The notes under the pieces were generated by a model. The model did no database searches. It was given only the letters and a program-made list of their open reading frames with translations, and was not told where the DNA came from. 41,861 bases of DNA, from the NCBI GenBank assembly GCA_945893045.1, contig CAMDEA010000065.1, positions 1-41,861 of the forward strand, read 5' to 3'. How positions within the stretch are numbered: the stretch's first letter is position 1; each line of letters starts with the position of its first letter. A program made the translations under genes and the position numbers. Below are positions 8,169-18,257 of this stretch, piece by piece. This DNA is from Planctomyces sp. SH-PL62 (lineage in GTDB: Bacteria; Planctomycetota; Planctomycetia; Planctomycetales; Planctomycetaceae).

Positions 8169-9203
8169 ATGGATGCACCTGCCAAAGACCCGCTGCTGAC
8201 TCCGTCCGAAGTGGCGGAGGCTCAGCAATTATTGATGCGGCTGACCGACGGACTTGGTTCCGCGATTTTGGGACAATGGCGCTTGATCGAGCAGGTCGTC
8301 ATCTGCTTGCTCGCGCGCGGTCACATATTGCTCGAAGGTCTGCCGGGATTGGGTAAGACCGAGTTGGTCAAATCGTTGTCAGCATTGCTCGGCCTGTCGT
8401 CGAAGCGCGTGCAGTTCACTCCGGACTTGCTCCCCGGCGACATCGTCGGCGCGCCGATCCTCGAAGAGCACAACGGCAGCCGCAAACTTGTGTTTCATCC
8501 GGGGCCGATCTTCGCCAACTTGGTGCTGGCCGATGAAATCAATCGCGCGACGCCGAAGACACAATCCGCGCTGCTGGAGGCGATGCAGGAAAATCGTGTC
8601 ACCGTCTTGGGTGAGACGCGATTGTTGCCGCAGCCGTTTTTCGTGCTCGCCACGCAGAACCCGATCGAGTTGGAAGGGACATACCCGCTCCCCGAAGCGC
8701 AGATTGATCGCTTCACGTTCAAGATCAATGTGCATGGCGTCGGCAGCGAGACGTTGCAGCAGATCATCAGCACGCGGAAGCGCGGCCAGGTGCCTCCGCT
8801 GGCCGAAGTCATGTCCGGCACCGATCTTTCGCGGCTGTTCGATCTGACCGACCGAGTCCATTTGCCCGAAGCGGTCGCGAACTACATCGCGCGACTGGTG
8901 ACGGCGACGCATCCGCAGCGGGAAGACTCGCCCGACGAGATCAAGAAGTTCGTGAAGTACGGAGCCTCGCCGCGCGCCGCGATCGCTCTGGCGGGGACCA
9001 GCCGAGCGGCCGCGCTGTTGGCGGGCAAACCGAACGTCGGCTTTAAGGAAGTCCAGAAGGTTGCGCCGTGCGTGCTCGGCCACCGTTTGATTTTGGATTA
9101 CTCGGCGCGGCTCGAAGGTTGGACGACCGCCAAGATGGTCGATCTGCTGATCGTCCGCGTGGCCGAGGTCGCCCATCAAATACCGGCTGACGTGAAGGCG
9201 TAA
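8169..9203 (+). CDS. MoxR-family AAA+ ATPase
   Basis: AAA+ chaperone-like ATPase of 344 residues. Walker A is EGLPGLGKTELV, Walker B is LADEINRATPKTQSALLEAMQE, and sensor 1 is FVLATQNPIELEGTYPLPEAQ-like, all diagnostic of MoxR. Members are thought to act as chaperones for maturation of membrane or periplasmic complexes, usually with DUF58 and von Willebrand factor A proteins encoded alongside. Here the neighbours are a coiled-coil membrane protein upstream and a large two-helix membrane protein downstream; no DUF58 or VWA gene is within the window. The start is the ATG at 8169. Confidence 0.93.
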   Translation: MDAPAKDPLLTPSEVAEAQQLLMRLTDGLGSAILGQWRLIEQVVICLLARGHILLEGLPGLGKTELVKSLSALLGLSSKRVQFTPDLLPGDIVGAPILEEHNGSRKLVFHPGPIFANLVLADEINRATPKTQSALLEAMQENRVTVLGETRLLPQPFFVLATQNPIELEGTYPLPEAQIDRFTFKINVHGVGSETLQQIISTRKRGQVPPLAEVMSGTDLSRLFDLTDRVHLPEAVANYIARLVTATHPQREDSPDEIKKFVKYGASPRAAIALAGTSRAAALLAGKPNVGFKEVQKVAPCVLGHRLILDYSARLEGWTTAKMVDLLIVRVAEVAHQIPADVKA

Positions 9204-9263
9204 AGGCGCGGAATGACGAAAGAACTGCTAATGACGAAGCCTCCAGGACGACCGAATGGTGAG

Positions 9264-9357
9264 GGGTCGTGCGTTCAAAATTCAAAATTGGCGGCGATGA
9301 CTTTGGGCGTCCTCCAAACCGCAGGCCCGCCAATTTTGAATTTTGAACGCACGACCC
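9264..9357. repeat. Inverted repeat C (GTTCAAAATTCAAAATTGG family)
   Basis: Perfect 31-bp arms at 9264-9294 and 9327-9357 around a 32-nt centre. It is the second copy of the family at 6393-6490, with the same arm core but a different centre. It lies between the MoxR gene and the next gene, and creates a spurious upstream open frame because it contains no stop in that phase. Confidence 0.92.
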
Positions 9358-9371
9358 TTTGCCTCTGGGCC

Positions 9372-11441
9372 ATGACTCTCGTGGTGTTGTGCCTCTGCTC
9401 TTCTTCCGCGTTCGCCTCTGGCGAGACGTTCTCGCTGACCGGCCACGATCTCCAAGTCGATGTCGATTCGCGGTGGGTCGGTTGCGGACAAGGGGGGTAT
9501 TGTCCGATCCGAGTGCATGTGGTGAATCGCGGGCCGGCGCGGCGGCTGACGTTTCGCATCGTGAAGTCGTCCTATCAGATTGTGGCGGTCCGGCAAACGG
9601 TCGATGTGCCACAGAACGCGACCGTGGGACTGACGCTGTCGATGCCGATGGTCAATGCCTCCACGAACGGTGAGTTTCGCGTCGCGGATGCCGGTGGTGA
9701 TTTAGAGAACATGCGGCGCAACGTGTCGTTTCCGGAAATCAACAATTGGGAGATGGGACGTCCGGGATTGGTCGTGGTCTCATCGGGAACGGTGGACCTG
9801 CAACCGTTCGAGGATGGAGCGACCACGTATCGGCATACCAACGGCGGCCTCTCCAGCGGCGGCGGCTCACCGGCCTACGGCGGGGCTCGAAATTCCAATT
9901 GCGTCTGGTTGCCGAAAAACTCGTTGCCCGCATCGTGGGTGGATTACAGCGGTCTCGATTTGTTGGCGGTGCCGCTCGATACGTTGGCGCAACTCCCCAA
10001 AGAGACGCGCGCCGCGCTGGCGCAGTGGACGCGGTGTGGTGGGACATTGCTCGTCACGGCGGTTGGTGACTCGGCGACCGCCAACGAGGCCCTTGCCAAA
10101 ATTCTGGTCGATGACGCGGCCTCGGCCAGCGCGTGGGCTTGGTCCGAGCCAACTCTGGAAGACCGCCACACGCCGCAGATCGTGCATCAAGATCCCGGCG
10201 GTGGCATTTCAGCAAGCTCACCGGCTCCGGCCAATGTGCCAGGCGCATGGCCGCGCGAGGCGGCTCCGTTTCGCATGGCAAACGTCGGCTTCGGCAAACT
10301 GGTCGCGTTCGCTGGCGAGCCATTTCCCGGCACGACTCAGGATTGGTTCTGGCTGCTGAAGGCGACGGGCGGAGTTCAACGCTGGGATTGGGGCAAGCGA
10401 CACGGCCTGTCGGCTCGCCAAGGCAACAGCGACTTTCTGTTGTTCCTGATTCCGGGGATCGGCGGAGTTCCCGTCGTCATGTTTTTGGTGCTCATCACGA
10501 TCTTCTCGATCGTGATCGGGCCGCTGAATTACTTTGTGCTGGCTCGCCGCAAGCAACTGCATTTGCTGTTGCTGACGATCCCGGCGCTGGCCTTCGTGAC
10601 GAGCCTGTTGTTATTCGGCTACACGGTCGTGGCGCATGGCTTCAGCGTAAAAGCTCGTTGTCGCAGCCTGACGTTCATCGATCAACCAGCGAAGTCGGCG
10701 GTGACGTTCAATCGGCTGAGCTTGTATGCCGGGCAAGCTCCCTCATCGGGAATGCAGTTCTCGCGCGACACCGCCGTCTACCCCATCTGGCCAGAGAGCG
10801 AAGAGTTTGAATCCGGCCAACTGGATTGGACCAACACGCAAGCGCTGACCTCCGGCTGGCTGCGTTCGCGGACACGGACACAGTTCCTGACGGTCGGCCA
10901 TCGCACCGAACGCGGCCGCTTGGAAGTGACCGCCTCCAGCCCGGACAAGTTGACCGTCGCGAACGGCTTTGAATGGGGCTTCGCGCCGCTGGTGGTCGCC
11001 AACGATCAAGGCCAGATGTTTGTCGGCAAGAATGTCGCCGCCGGTGACAGCCTTGAATTGCAACCCGCGACCGAAGAGGAACTCCGCGAAGTGACCTCCG
11101 CGTTGCAACGTCACCCGCTGGAACTCCCCGCCGGACTGACCAGCGGAAATCCTTCCGGACCGTTCTTCGGAGCCCCGCGTCGTTCGATGCGTTCTTACGT
11201 GTATTGGGGCGGGGCGAATGTGAGCTATCACCAACACGAGAGTCAGATGGAGCAAACCTGGCTGCGACTGCGAATGGGATCGGTCGCTCCAGGCAGTGGG
11301 ACTCCGGGCAGTGTGACACCACCAAGTTCACGCGAACCGCGCACGTTTTTTGGCTTGGCAACCCAAACCCCGCACATCGAATTGGGCGTCCCCAAAGCCA
11401 CCGAGATCAACAGCGTGCATCTGGTCATGGGCCGCTGGTGA
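9372..11441 (+). CDS. Large exported membrane protein of the MoxR locus (function unknown)
   Basis: Protein of 689 residues. It begins with a signal peptide (MTLVVLCLCSSSAFA|SGE), has an approximately 350-residue extracytoplasmic region, two adjacent membrane helices (about 353-385 and 395-420, separated by ARRKQ), and a further 270-residue extracytoplasmic domain. The arrangement is reminiscent of BatA-like or glutaminase-fold-containing membrane proteins seen near MoxR genes, but no catalytic motif is visible and I do not assign a function. The ATG at 9372 is chosen over 9213 because the longer frame would translate the inverted repeat at 9264-9357. It is co-directional with the MoxR gene. 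Confidence 0.8.
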   Translation: MTLVVLCLCSSSAFASGETFSLTGHDLQVDVDSRWVGCGQGGYCPIRVHVVNRGPARRLTFRIVKSSYQIVAVRQTVDVPQNATVGLTLSMPMVNASTNGEFRVADAGGDLENMRRNVSFPEINNWEMGRPGLVVVSSGTVDLQPFEDGATTYRHTNGGLSSGGGSPAYGGARNSNCVWLPKNSLPASWVDYSGLDLLAVPLDTLAQLPKETRAALAQWTRCGGTLLVTAVGDSATANEALAKILVDDAASASAWAWSEPTLEDRHTPQIVHQDPGGGISASSPAPANVPGAWPREAAPFRMANVGFGKLVAFAGEPFPGTTQDWFWLLKATGGVQRWDWGKRHGLSARQGNSDFLLFLIPGIGGVPVVMFLVLITIFSIVIGPLNYFVLARRKQLHLLLLTIPALAFVTSLLLFGYTVVAHGFSVKARCRSLTFIDQPAKSAVTFNRLSLYAGQAPSSGMQFSRDTAVYPIWPESEEFESGQLDWTNTQALTSGWLRSRTRTQFLTVGHRTERGRLEVTASSPDKLTVANGFEWGFAPLVVANDQGQMFVGKNVAAGDSLELQPATEEELREVTSALQRHPLELPAGLTSGNPSGPFFGAPRRSMRSYVYWGGANVSYHQHESQMEQTWLRLRMGSVAPGSGTPGSVTPPSSREPRTFFGLATQTPHIELGVPKATEINSVHLVMGRW

Positions 11442-11496
11442 GCCGTTGCCAAACAGGGGTCGGGACACGCCGCATTACTTTGGAAAGAGGATCGAG

Positions 11497-12528
11497 ATGA
11501 ATGTCATTCGTAAGAGAGTCGAGAGTCGAACATCATCGTTCCTGATCGTGCTGGCGTTCGCTACTACATTGCCGCTGGCTCGTGGTGACGACGCTCCGTC
11601 CAAAGATCAGGCGCGAGTCATCGCGTTTCATGGTTACACGCAAGCAATCGAGTTGAAACGCGGCACCGCGCGAGCGGTGCTGACTCCGCAAGCCGGCGGG
11701 CGCGTGCTGACGTTCTCGGTCGCGGGCCAAGACGCGATGTTTCTCGACGAGCATGAGATGAATTGGCAGCCGGGCAAACCGGGCTCGATCTCTGCCGGAC
11801 GGTTTGATTACGGCCCCGAACTGACTGTCATCCCGCATCCAAAAATCTGGTCCGGTGAATGGACCGGGGAAATCACCGGCGCGTATTCGGCCAAGCTCAC
11901 CAGCCCGCGTGACGAAGCGGCCGGGATGCAGCTCGTGCGCGAATTCAGCCTGGTCGAGCGAAACAAAACGGTGCGGCTCACCTGTCAGCAGACGATGATC
12001 AACATCTCGAAAGAAGTTCGCGAAGTTTGCTACTGGGGCCGCTCGTTCTCACCCGGTGGTGGTATCTGTTTGATTCCGCTGGGTGATCGTCCCAGCCGGT
12101 TTCCCAGCAAGTACGCGATGTACGAGGAAAGCGCCGTAATCAACGTCCGCAACATGGACGAAAAGATTCGCGAGCGTGACGGCTTTCTGGAGATCCTCGC
12201 ACCGCCGCGGAAGCCGAAGCTCGGCTTCGATTCGCAGGCCGGTTGGCTGGGTTACTTGATGCCGAATGGCTCGCTGTTTGTGAAACGCTTCACGACCTAC
12301 CCCGACCGCGTCTATAGCGAGGCGGCCGGTCTGACGCTGTCGGTGTGGTATCCGACCGGCCCGCGCATCGAACTGGAACCGATCGGCCCGCGCGAACGCC
12401 TGCGACCGGGCGAGTCCGCCGCGTTCACCGAGGAGTGGTGGCTGCTGAAGTTTCCGTTCCCGAAAGAGGGCGAGCAGATTGACCTCAAGGAACTCAGCGA
12501 ACGAGTGACGGAACAGACAACGAACTGA
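11497..12528 (+). CDS. Exported protein with possible galactose-mutarotase-like fold (DUF4380-like)
   Basis: Protein of 343 residues with an N-terminal signal peptide (MNVIRKR followed by SFLIVLAFATTLPLARG). The mature part has features reminiscent of carbohydrate-binding mutarotase-like beta-sandwich proteins: an ELKRGTARAVLTPQAGGRVLTFS opening, an aromatic-rich middle and WYPTGPRIELEPIGPRERLRPGES near the end. The match to DUF4380-like proteins is from memory and tentative; no epimerase active-site histidines were confirmed. The ATG at 11497 has AGAGG about 7 nt upstream; the longer frame from 11350 overlaps the preceding gene and lacks such a site. Probably periplasmic. Confidence 0.75.
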   Translation: MNVIRKRVESRTSSFLIVLAFATTLPLARGDDAPSKDQARVIAFHGYTQAIELKRGTARAVLTPQAGGRVLTFSVAGQDAMFLDEHEMNWQPGKPGSISAGRFDYGPELTVIPHPKIWSGEWTGEITGAYSAKLTSPRDEAAGMQLVREFSLVERNKTVRLTCQQTMINISKEVREVCYWGRSFSPGGGICLIPLGDRPSRFPSKYAMYEESAVINVRNMDEKIRERDGFLEILAPPRKPKLGFDSQAGWLGYLMPNGSLFVKRFTTYPDRVYSEAAGLTLSVWYPTGPRIELEPIGPRERLRPGESAAFTEEWWLLKFPFPKEGEQIDLKELSERVTEQTTN

Positions 12529-12545
12529 CACGGAGGAATCGACTG

Positions 12546-13802
<1,257 letters not shown>

Positions 13803-13968
13803 GTCGTCATCATCACGCGAAACAGGCGAGCGCGAACCGTCGGTGAAGATTTCTCTGAAAGTGGCTGGCGAGTGTTGGAGCACCGCGGACATCATACGCC
13901 GCCCCAAACAACGGATCGCTGCAATTGACGCTCACTCCGACTCCCGTGTACGCCACCTTGAGTTCAAC

Positions 13969-15177
13969 GTGTCTAGCCCCTCCCACAACCTGCCCGCGCG
14001 ATTGTCATCGAGTCAGCACCGCATCAGCGTGTTGCTGATCGACGATCAGGCCATCAGCGCGGAAGCGGTCCGCCGCTGGCTGGCGACCGAGAAGGACATC
14101 GACTTTCATTATTGCGGCGATCCGGCCCAGGCAGTTGAGGTGGCGAATGAAGTCCGGCCAACCGTCATCCTGCAAGACTTGGTGATGCCGGAGATTGACG
14201 GTTTGTTGCTGGTCAAATTCTTTCGCGTGAACCCGACCACGCGCGAAACGCCGATGATCGTCCTCTCCAGCCGCGAAGAACCGCTCATCAAGGCCGAAGC
14301 GTTTTCGCTGGGCGCGAATGACTACCTCGTGAAGTGGCCTGATCAGGTCGAGCTGATTGCTCGCATCCGGTATCACTCGCGGGGCTACATCAATCTGCTG
14401 CAACGCAACGAAGCCTACTCCGCGCTCTCCGACAGCCAGCGCGAGTTGCAGAAAGAGATCGACGCGGGTGCCAAGTATGTGATGTCGCTGCTGCCCGACA
14501 AGATGACCGATCGAGTGCGGATCGACTGGCGCTACGAGCCTTGCGTCGCGCTGGCGGGGGATTCGCTGGGCTATCACTGGCTCGACGAGGACCGCCTGGT
14601 GATTTACGTGCTGGACGTGACCGGCCACGGCATCGCGTCCGCGTTGTTGAGCGTGTCGGTCATGAATGTCATTCGCTCGAAGTCGCTGCCGAACGTGGAC
14701 TTCGCCGTGCCGGGACAAGTGCTGGCCGGATTGAATGAAGCGTTCGACATGGAGAGCCACGGCGACAAGTGCTTCACGATCTGGTACGGCGTGTACGACG
14801 CCCAGCATCGCACGCTCGCGTGGACGGGGGGCGGTCATCCGCCGGCGTTGCTTTATGATCCGAACGCCGAGCATCCCTTGCAGCCGCAACTGCTCGATTC
14901 AGAATGCCCGATCATCGGCATGATGCCCTGGTCCGATTGGCCCACGTCACAGCGCGAGATCGCTCCCGGCAGCCGCCTGTTTCTCTACACCGACGGTGCT
15001 CACGAGATTCAATTGGCCGACGGTGGAGTCTGGACTCATGCCGAGTTCGTGCAGTTCCTGTCGCAGCCCCCGGAACCGGGCGAGTCGATCATGGACCGCC
15101 TGTTCGCACACGTCAAAGTGCTCAAGGGAAACGACACGCTCGACGACGACTTCTCGGTTGTCGAGATGGTGTTCTGA
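13969..15177 (+). CDS. Response regulator with PP2C (RsbU-type) phosphatase output
   Basis: Two-domain signalling protein of about 402 residues. The receiver domain (about 19-135) has the acidic pair D25-D26, phospho-acceptor Asp70 in LQDLVMPEIDG, Ser100 and Lys122. A short helical linker leads to a PP2C domain with AGDSLGYHW, LDVTGHGIASALL, TGGGHPPAL, LFLYTDGAHEI and DDDFSVVEM. Phosphorylation by a histidine kinase would control a Ser/Thr phosphatase, typically acting in a partner-switching cascade. No partner anti-sigma factor or STAS protein is encoded nearby. The start is uncertain: GTG 13969 begins just before the domain, while GTG 13843 or TTG 13774 would add 42 or 65 unstructured residues; TTG 13774 overlaps the previous gene. 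Confidence 0.88.
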   Translation: MSSPSHNLPARLSSSQHRISVLLIDDQAISAEAVRRWLATEKDIDFHYCGDPAQAVEVANEVRPTVILQDLVMPEIDGLLLVKFFRVNPTTRETPMIVLSSREEPLIKAEAFSLGANDYLVKWPDQVELIARIRYHSRGYINLLQRNEAYSALSDSQRELQKEIDAGAKYVMSLLPDKMTDRVRIDWRYEPCVALAGDSLGYHWLDEDRLVIYVLDVTGHGIASALLSVSVMNVIRSKSLPNVDFAVPGQVLAGLNEAFDMESHGDKCFTIWYGVYDAQHRTLAWTGGGHPPALLYDPNAEHPLQPQLLDSECPIIGMMPWSDWPTSQREIAPGSRLFLYTDGAHEIQLADGGVWTHAEFVQFLSQPPEPGESIMDRLFAHVKVLKGNDTLDDDFSVVEMVF

Positions 15178-15180
15178 GAT

Positions 15181-15255
15181 GTTTAACCGCAACTCCATCG
15201 GCGCGCGCGGGAGTTGCCGCATCGCTCGCCCACGCCGATGGCGTTGGGGTTAAAC
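15181..15255. repeat. Inverted repeat F (convergent gap)
   Basis: Arms 15181-15203 and 15233-15255 are 23 bp with two mismatches around a 29-nt centre. It occupies nearly the whole gap between two convergent genes, 3 nt after one stop and 15 nt from the other, so it may act as a bidirectional terminator. Confidence 0.8.
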
Positions 15256-15270
15256 AGCCCGTCCGGCTTC

Positions 15271-16959
15271 TCACTGCACCGTGAAGTTCAGCGCGGTCAC
15301 GGCGAGCTTCTTGCCGAGCTGGTCTTCCACTCGCAGCCGCAGCGTGTGCGGGCCGGGATTACAGCTCTGTGGGACGGCAAACTCGTAGCTGTGGTAGTAG
15401 TCGCGGCGTTGATTGCGGCAACGATCCTCGGAAGGGGCGAGCGGCAGAGTCTCGACCACGCGGCCGGCCGGTCCCCCTTCGACGATTTCCAGAGTGGACT
15501 TCAACAGCGTGCGAAACTGACCCTCGGAAACCACCTCGCTTTTGAAGTTGCCGACCTCGGCGTACAGCAACACCGGTTGGCCGGGGGTGAATTCGTCGCG
15601 CTTGAACCGCTGATAATTTCCGAAGCCGGAGATCTTGTAACAGAACGCGACGTTGTGCAGTTCCAGCCGGGCCTTTTCCTGCAAGCGTGCAGCGGCGGAC
15701 TTCAGTTGTGCGATTGTCTGCGTCGCGCGTTCGGAGCTGTCCGGCATCCCTTGCGTGTCGAAATAATTTGCCATGCCCCACAGCATCTGCTGCCAGAATT
15801 CCTGATCGGCGGGGTCGATCCCCGGCACCGGTTGCAGCGCGCGGTCCATCTGGCCGGTCATCAGGTGCAGCAGCCGCAGTTGCACATGCTTCCGCAGATA
15901 GAGTTGCCGAGCGGTGTCATTGTCTCCCGGAATCAGCGCGGCGGCCTCGACTGTGGTTTGCGTGATGAGCCGTTCCAGTTCTGCCGACGATGCGAAGGGC
16001 ACAACGACCACCGGTGCGCCCTCCGGCAACCCCAAGTTGATTGGCCCATTCGCGACAGGCACGAACACGGGCGAGTTGGGCTGAGACGGAAAAGGGAGTC
16101 CCGGATTCGCGCCGCTGTTGACCGCGGGTTGCTCGGCATTGACCCACTGCACGTTCTGCGGCGCGGAGGCGGAGTTGGTGCCGGGGGTTCGCGGCCAAAG
16201 TTCGGGAGAGTTGGGATCGATTGACGCAGCATCGGTCGCCATTGCCGGCGTGACGGTTTGCGACCACGACGGAGTCTGATTGACGGTTGGCATATTCGTC
16301 GCGCTGGGTCGCTCGGAGGCGAGCGGTTGGGCTGGGCGATTCGCCTTGGGTTCGAGGTTGTTCGTCAGATCGCGGAAACGATCCCAGGGATTCGCCGCGC
16401 CGTTGACGGTGTTGCTGGCTCGCTGCTGACCGGCGGCTAATTCAATGTCGGACGCATAGCCGCCGGTCGCGTTCTGGGCGTAATCCGCCGTCACCACACC
16501 TCCGCCAGTTTCGAGCCTTCCGGAAGACGAGGAACTGCCGGCAAGTTCGATGGATCTCTGTGGCGGCTCCGGCCGCAATTCGCGCGCGTTGCCTGACGGA
16601 GTGAACATGTTAGGCGGCCGAGACTCCGCACTCAGTAGTGGCGTCGCCGAGCGATGCTGCGGTGTCGGGGCTTCGACGGCGAACGAGCGTGTACTCGGCG
16701 GGACGTCGCTCGACACCCCAAACAGTCCGCCGCTGGAATCTGCGGAGTTTGAATCGCGTGAGACAGCCTGCGAGTTGTCAGCTAACTCCGGCGCGTCGTC
16801 AGCACGAGCACTTTCATCCGGCTCATTCGTCAGAACGTCGTCTGTCGCCGCCGACTTCAGCCGCTGCGTGAACAAGCCACGAGTCGGCAATTGCACGCAA
16901 CCGCTCGCGCCGCACACGCACAACAGCCCGAAAACGACCCATCGGCCACGGCATTTCAT
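15271..16959 (-). CDS. Lipoprotein of unknown function
   Basis: Protein of 562 residues with a lipoprotein signal (MKCRGRWVVFGLLCVCGASGC, lipobox ASGC), predicted to be anchored to a membrane on the outside. A long Ser/Pro/Asn-rich, low-complexity region (about 25-300) precedes a folded C-terminal half that is rich in helices, then beta structure (VLLYAEVGNF, HTLRLRVEDQLGKKLAVTAL). The C-terminal segment looks like an immunoglobulin-type beta domain, but no family was recognised with confidence. The ATG at 16959 is chosen since it starts directly at the signal peptide; the in-frame start at 16986 only adds a short non-signal leader. Confidence 0.78.
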   Translation of the reverse strand: MKCRGRWVVFGLLCVCGASGCVQLPTRGLFTQRLKSAATDDVLTNEPDESARADDAPELADNSQAVSRDSNSADSSGGLFGVSSDVPPSTRSFAVEAPTPQHRSATPLLSAESRPPNMFTPSGNARELRPEPPQRSIELAGSSSSSGRLETGGGVVTADYAQNATGGYASDIELAAGQQRASNTVNGAANPWDRFRDLTNNLEPKANRPAQPLASERPSATNMPTVNQTPSWSQTVTPAMATDAASIDPNSPELWPRTPGTNSASAPQNVQWVNAEQPAVNSGANPGLPFPSQPNSPVFVPVANGPINLGLPEGAPVVVVPFASSAELERLITQTTVEAAALIPGDNDTARQLYLRKHVQLRLLHLMTGQMDRALQPVPGIDPADQEFWQQMLWGMANYFDTQGMPDSSERATQTIAQLKSAAARLQEKARLELHNVAFCYKISGFGNYQRFKRDEFTPGQPVLLYAEVGNFKSEVVSEGQFRTLLKSTLEIVEGGPAGRVVETLPLAPSEDRCRNQRRDYYHSYEFAVPQSCNPGPHTLRLRVEDQLGKKLAVTALNFTVQ

Positions 16960-17261
16960 GGCTAGTCCCTGGCCCCCCAGACACATTCTCGCGCGACACG
17001 CTCGGCGCGAGGGGCGGGACGGTATCGGCTTCCGTCAAATTGCCTCAAGACCAGGTTGCCATACCTGACCCAGGACTGGTTACATCGTTATCGGCGCAGG
17101 CGTTGTTTTTCTGAGCGGATTTCGTTCCGACTGATTGAGTACAAAGTGAAGAGTGCCGACTGCAAAGTGCAAAATCCCAACGGCGTGAAAGTGGCTTGTT
17201 CGACAATTTTCACTTTGCCGTCGGCACTCTTCACTTTGCACTGAATTGCGGGCGTGCCGCG
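16960..17261. other. Gene-free stretch containing one inverted repeat
   Basis: This gap of about 300 nt lies between two minus-strand genes. Its right half is the inverted repeat at 17134-17246. The remaining 170 nt shows no convincing gene or RNA fold and no -35/-10 pair that I could support. Confidence 0.6.
17134..17246. repeat. Inverted repeat G
   Basis: Arms 17134-17160 and 17220-17246 are 27 bp with two mismatches around a 59-nt centre. It lies just downstream of the esterase-like gene's stop codon, in a tandem gap. Confidence 0.82.
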
Positions 17262-18083
17262 CTATACATTGGTTGCCAGCAACGCTGTCACAGCCTCTTC
17301 CAGCCAGCCGCTTTGCCAGGTGTGCTCGCGCTGTGGGCCGTCGGTGTAGACGTGCGGGATTTGTAGTTCGTTGAGCAGGGCTTCGGCCCGTTGGTGATGG
17401 TCGCGGAAGTTGCCGTAACCCAGATGGATCAAACGACCTGGTTCTGATCGAACGTCAGCCGCGCGGTCGCGGAGCAGGCGGTCGAGACGATAGTGCTCGA
17501 AGTTTTCGGGAGAGCCATAGATCGGTCCCATGCCGAACTGGTTCGGAGCGGCCTGCATCAGTGGAGCATCCCACGCCGCTGCTTTCGCAAAGGTCGCTGA
17601 GTTTCGTAACAACAGACTCCACGCGCCGTATCCCGATTTGCTGAAACCGACCAGCAATCGGCCGTCTCGTTCCGCCAGCGCTGGATATTGTTTCTCCACG
17701 GCCGGGACGACGACTTTGACGAAGTAGCTTTCTTGCTGGATGGCTTTGTCGGTCGGGTGATTGGCATACCACGGCAGATGTGAGAATGTCGGCGCGACGC
17801 AGATCAACTGGTGACGGTTCGCGAGATCCAGCCGCTTGGCTTCGATCAAACCGTCGCCATAGCGGCGTTCGATGCCGGCTTCGACTGGCAGCACGTAGAG
17901 CACCTTGAGACGACGGCCCGATTCCAGTCGATCCGGCAACAGCACGCGAATCAGAGTTTCGCCTTTTTGAAACTCAGAGGTCACGCGATGGACGCGGATG
18001 CCATGCTCATCGGTGACGGCCTCCGAAATGGTCGGGGCGTCCGCCGCGAAGAGAACGGACGCAATCAGCAAAGAGTAAAGCAT
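17262..18083 (-). CDS. Exported esterase-like alpha/beta hydrolase
   Basis: Protein of 273 residues with an N-terminal signal peptide (MLYSLLIASVLFAADA). The mature part has alpha/beta-hydrolase features: a nucleophile elbow GFSKSGYG (GxSxxG form of the GxSxG motif), an early VLYVLPVEAG strand, and a late HTWQSGW segment that may supply the catalytic His. It resembles the putative esterase (EstD/enterochelin-esterase-like) group. The ATG at 18083 has GGTGA just upstream; longer in-frame starts at 18104 or 18209 run into an inverted repeat. The substrate is not predictable. Confidence 0.8.
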   Translation of the reverse strand: MLYSLLIASVLFAADAPTISEAVTDEHGIRVHRVTSEFQKGETLIRVLLPDRLESGRRLKVLYVLPVEAGIERRYGDGLIEAKRLDLANRHQLICVAPTFSHLPWYANHPTDKAIQQESYFVKVVVPAVEKQYPALAERDGRLLVGFSKSGYGAWSLLLRNSATFAKAAAWDAPLMQAAPNQFGMGPIYGSPENFEHYRLDRLLRDRAADVRSEPGRLIHLGYGNFRDHHQRAEALLNELQIPHVYTDGPQREHTWQSGWLEEAVTALLATNV

Positions 18084-18135
18084 CGCTTCACCGTTCGTGG
18101 TCATGAATGCAACAGGCGAGCTGAGTGGCGTCAAT

Positions 18136-18202
18136 GTAGCAGGCACATTCCATGTGCCGTCGGCATTTCTCAGGCTGACGGCACATGGAATGTGCCTGCT
18201 AC
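18136..18202. repeat. Inverted repeat H
   Basis: Perfect 25-bp arms (18136-18160 and 18178-18202) around a 17-nt centre. It lies between two minus-strand genes (NtrC-type regulator upstream, esterase-like downstream). I recall nearly identical arm sequence from other planctomycete intergenic regions, but have not verified this. Confidence 0.9.
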
Positions 18203-18257
18203 TTTCCAAAGTCAGTGCGATTGGGCTGACGCCGCCCCGCTCGCCAGCAGGTCTTAA

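Noticed and set aside
9213..9371. N-terminal extension of the large MoxR-locus membrane protein
   Set aside because: It would translate an inverted repeat; the signal peptide begins at 9372.
15181..15255. Rho-independent terminator call for the inverted repeats in general
   Set aside because: No U-tract follows most of the repeats, and several lie in divergent gaps where no transcript should end.
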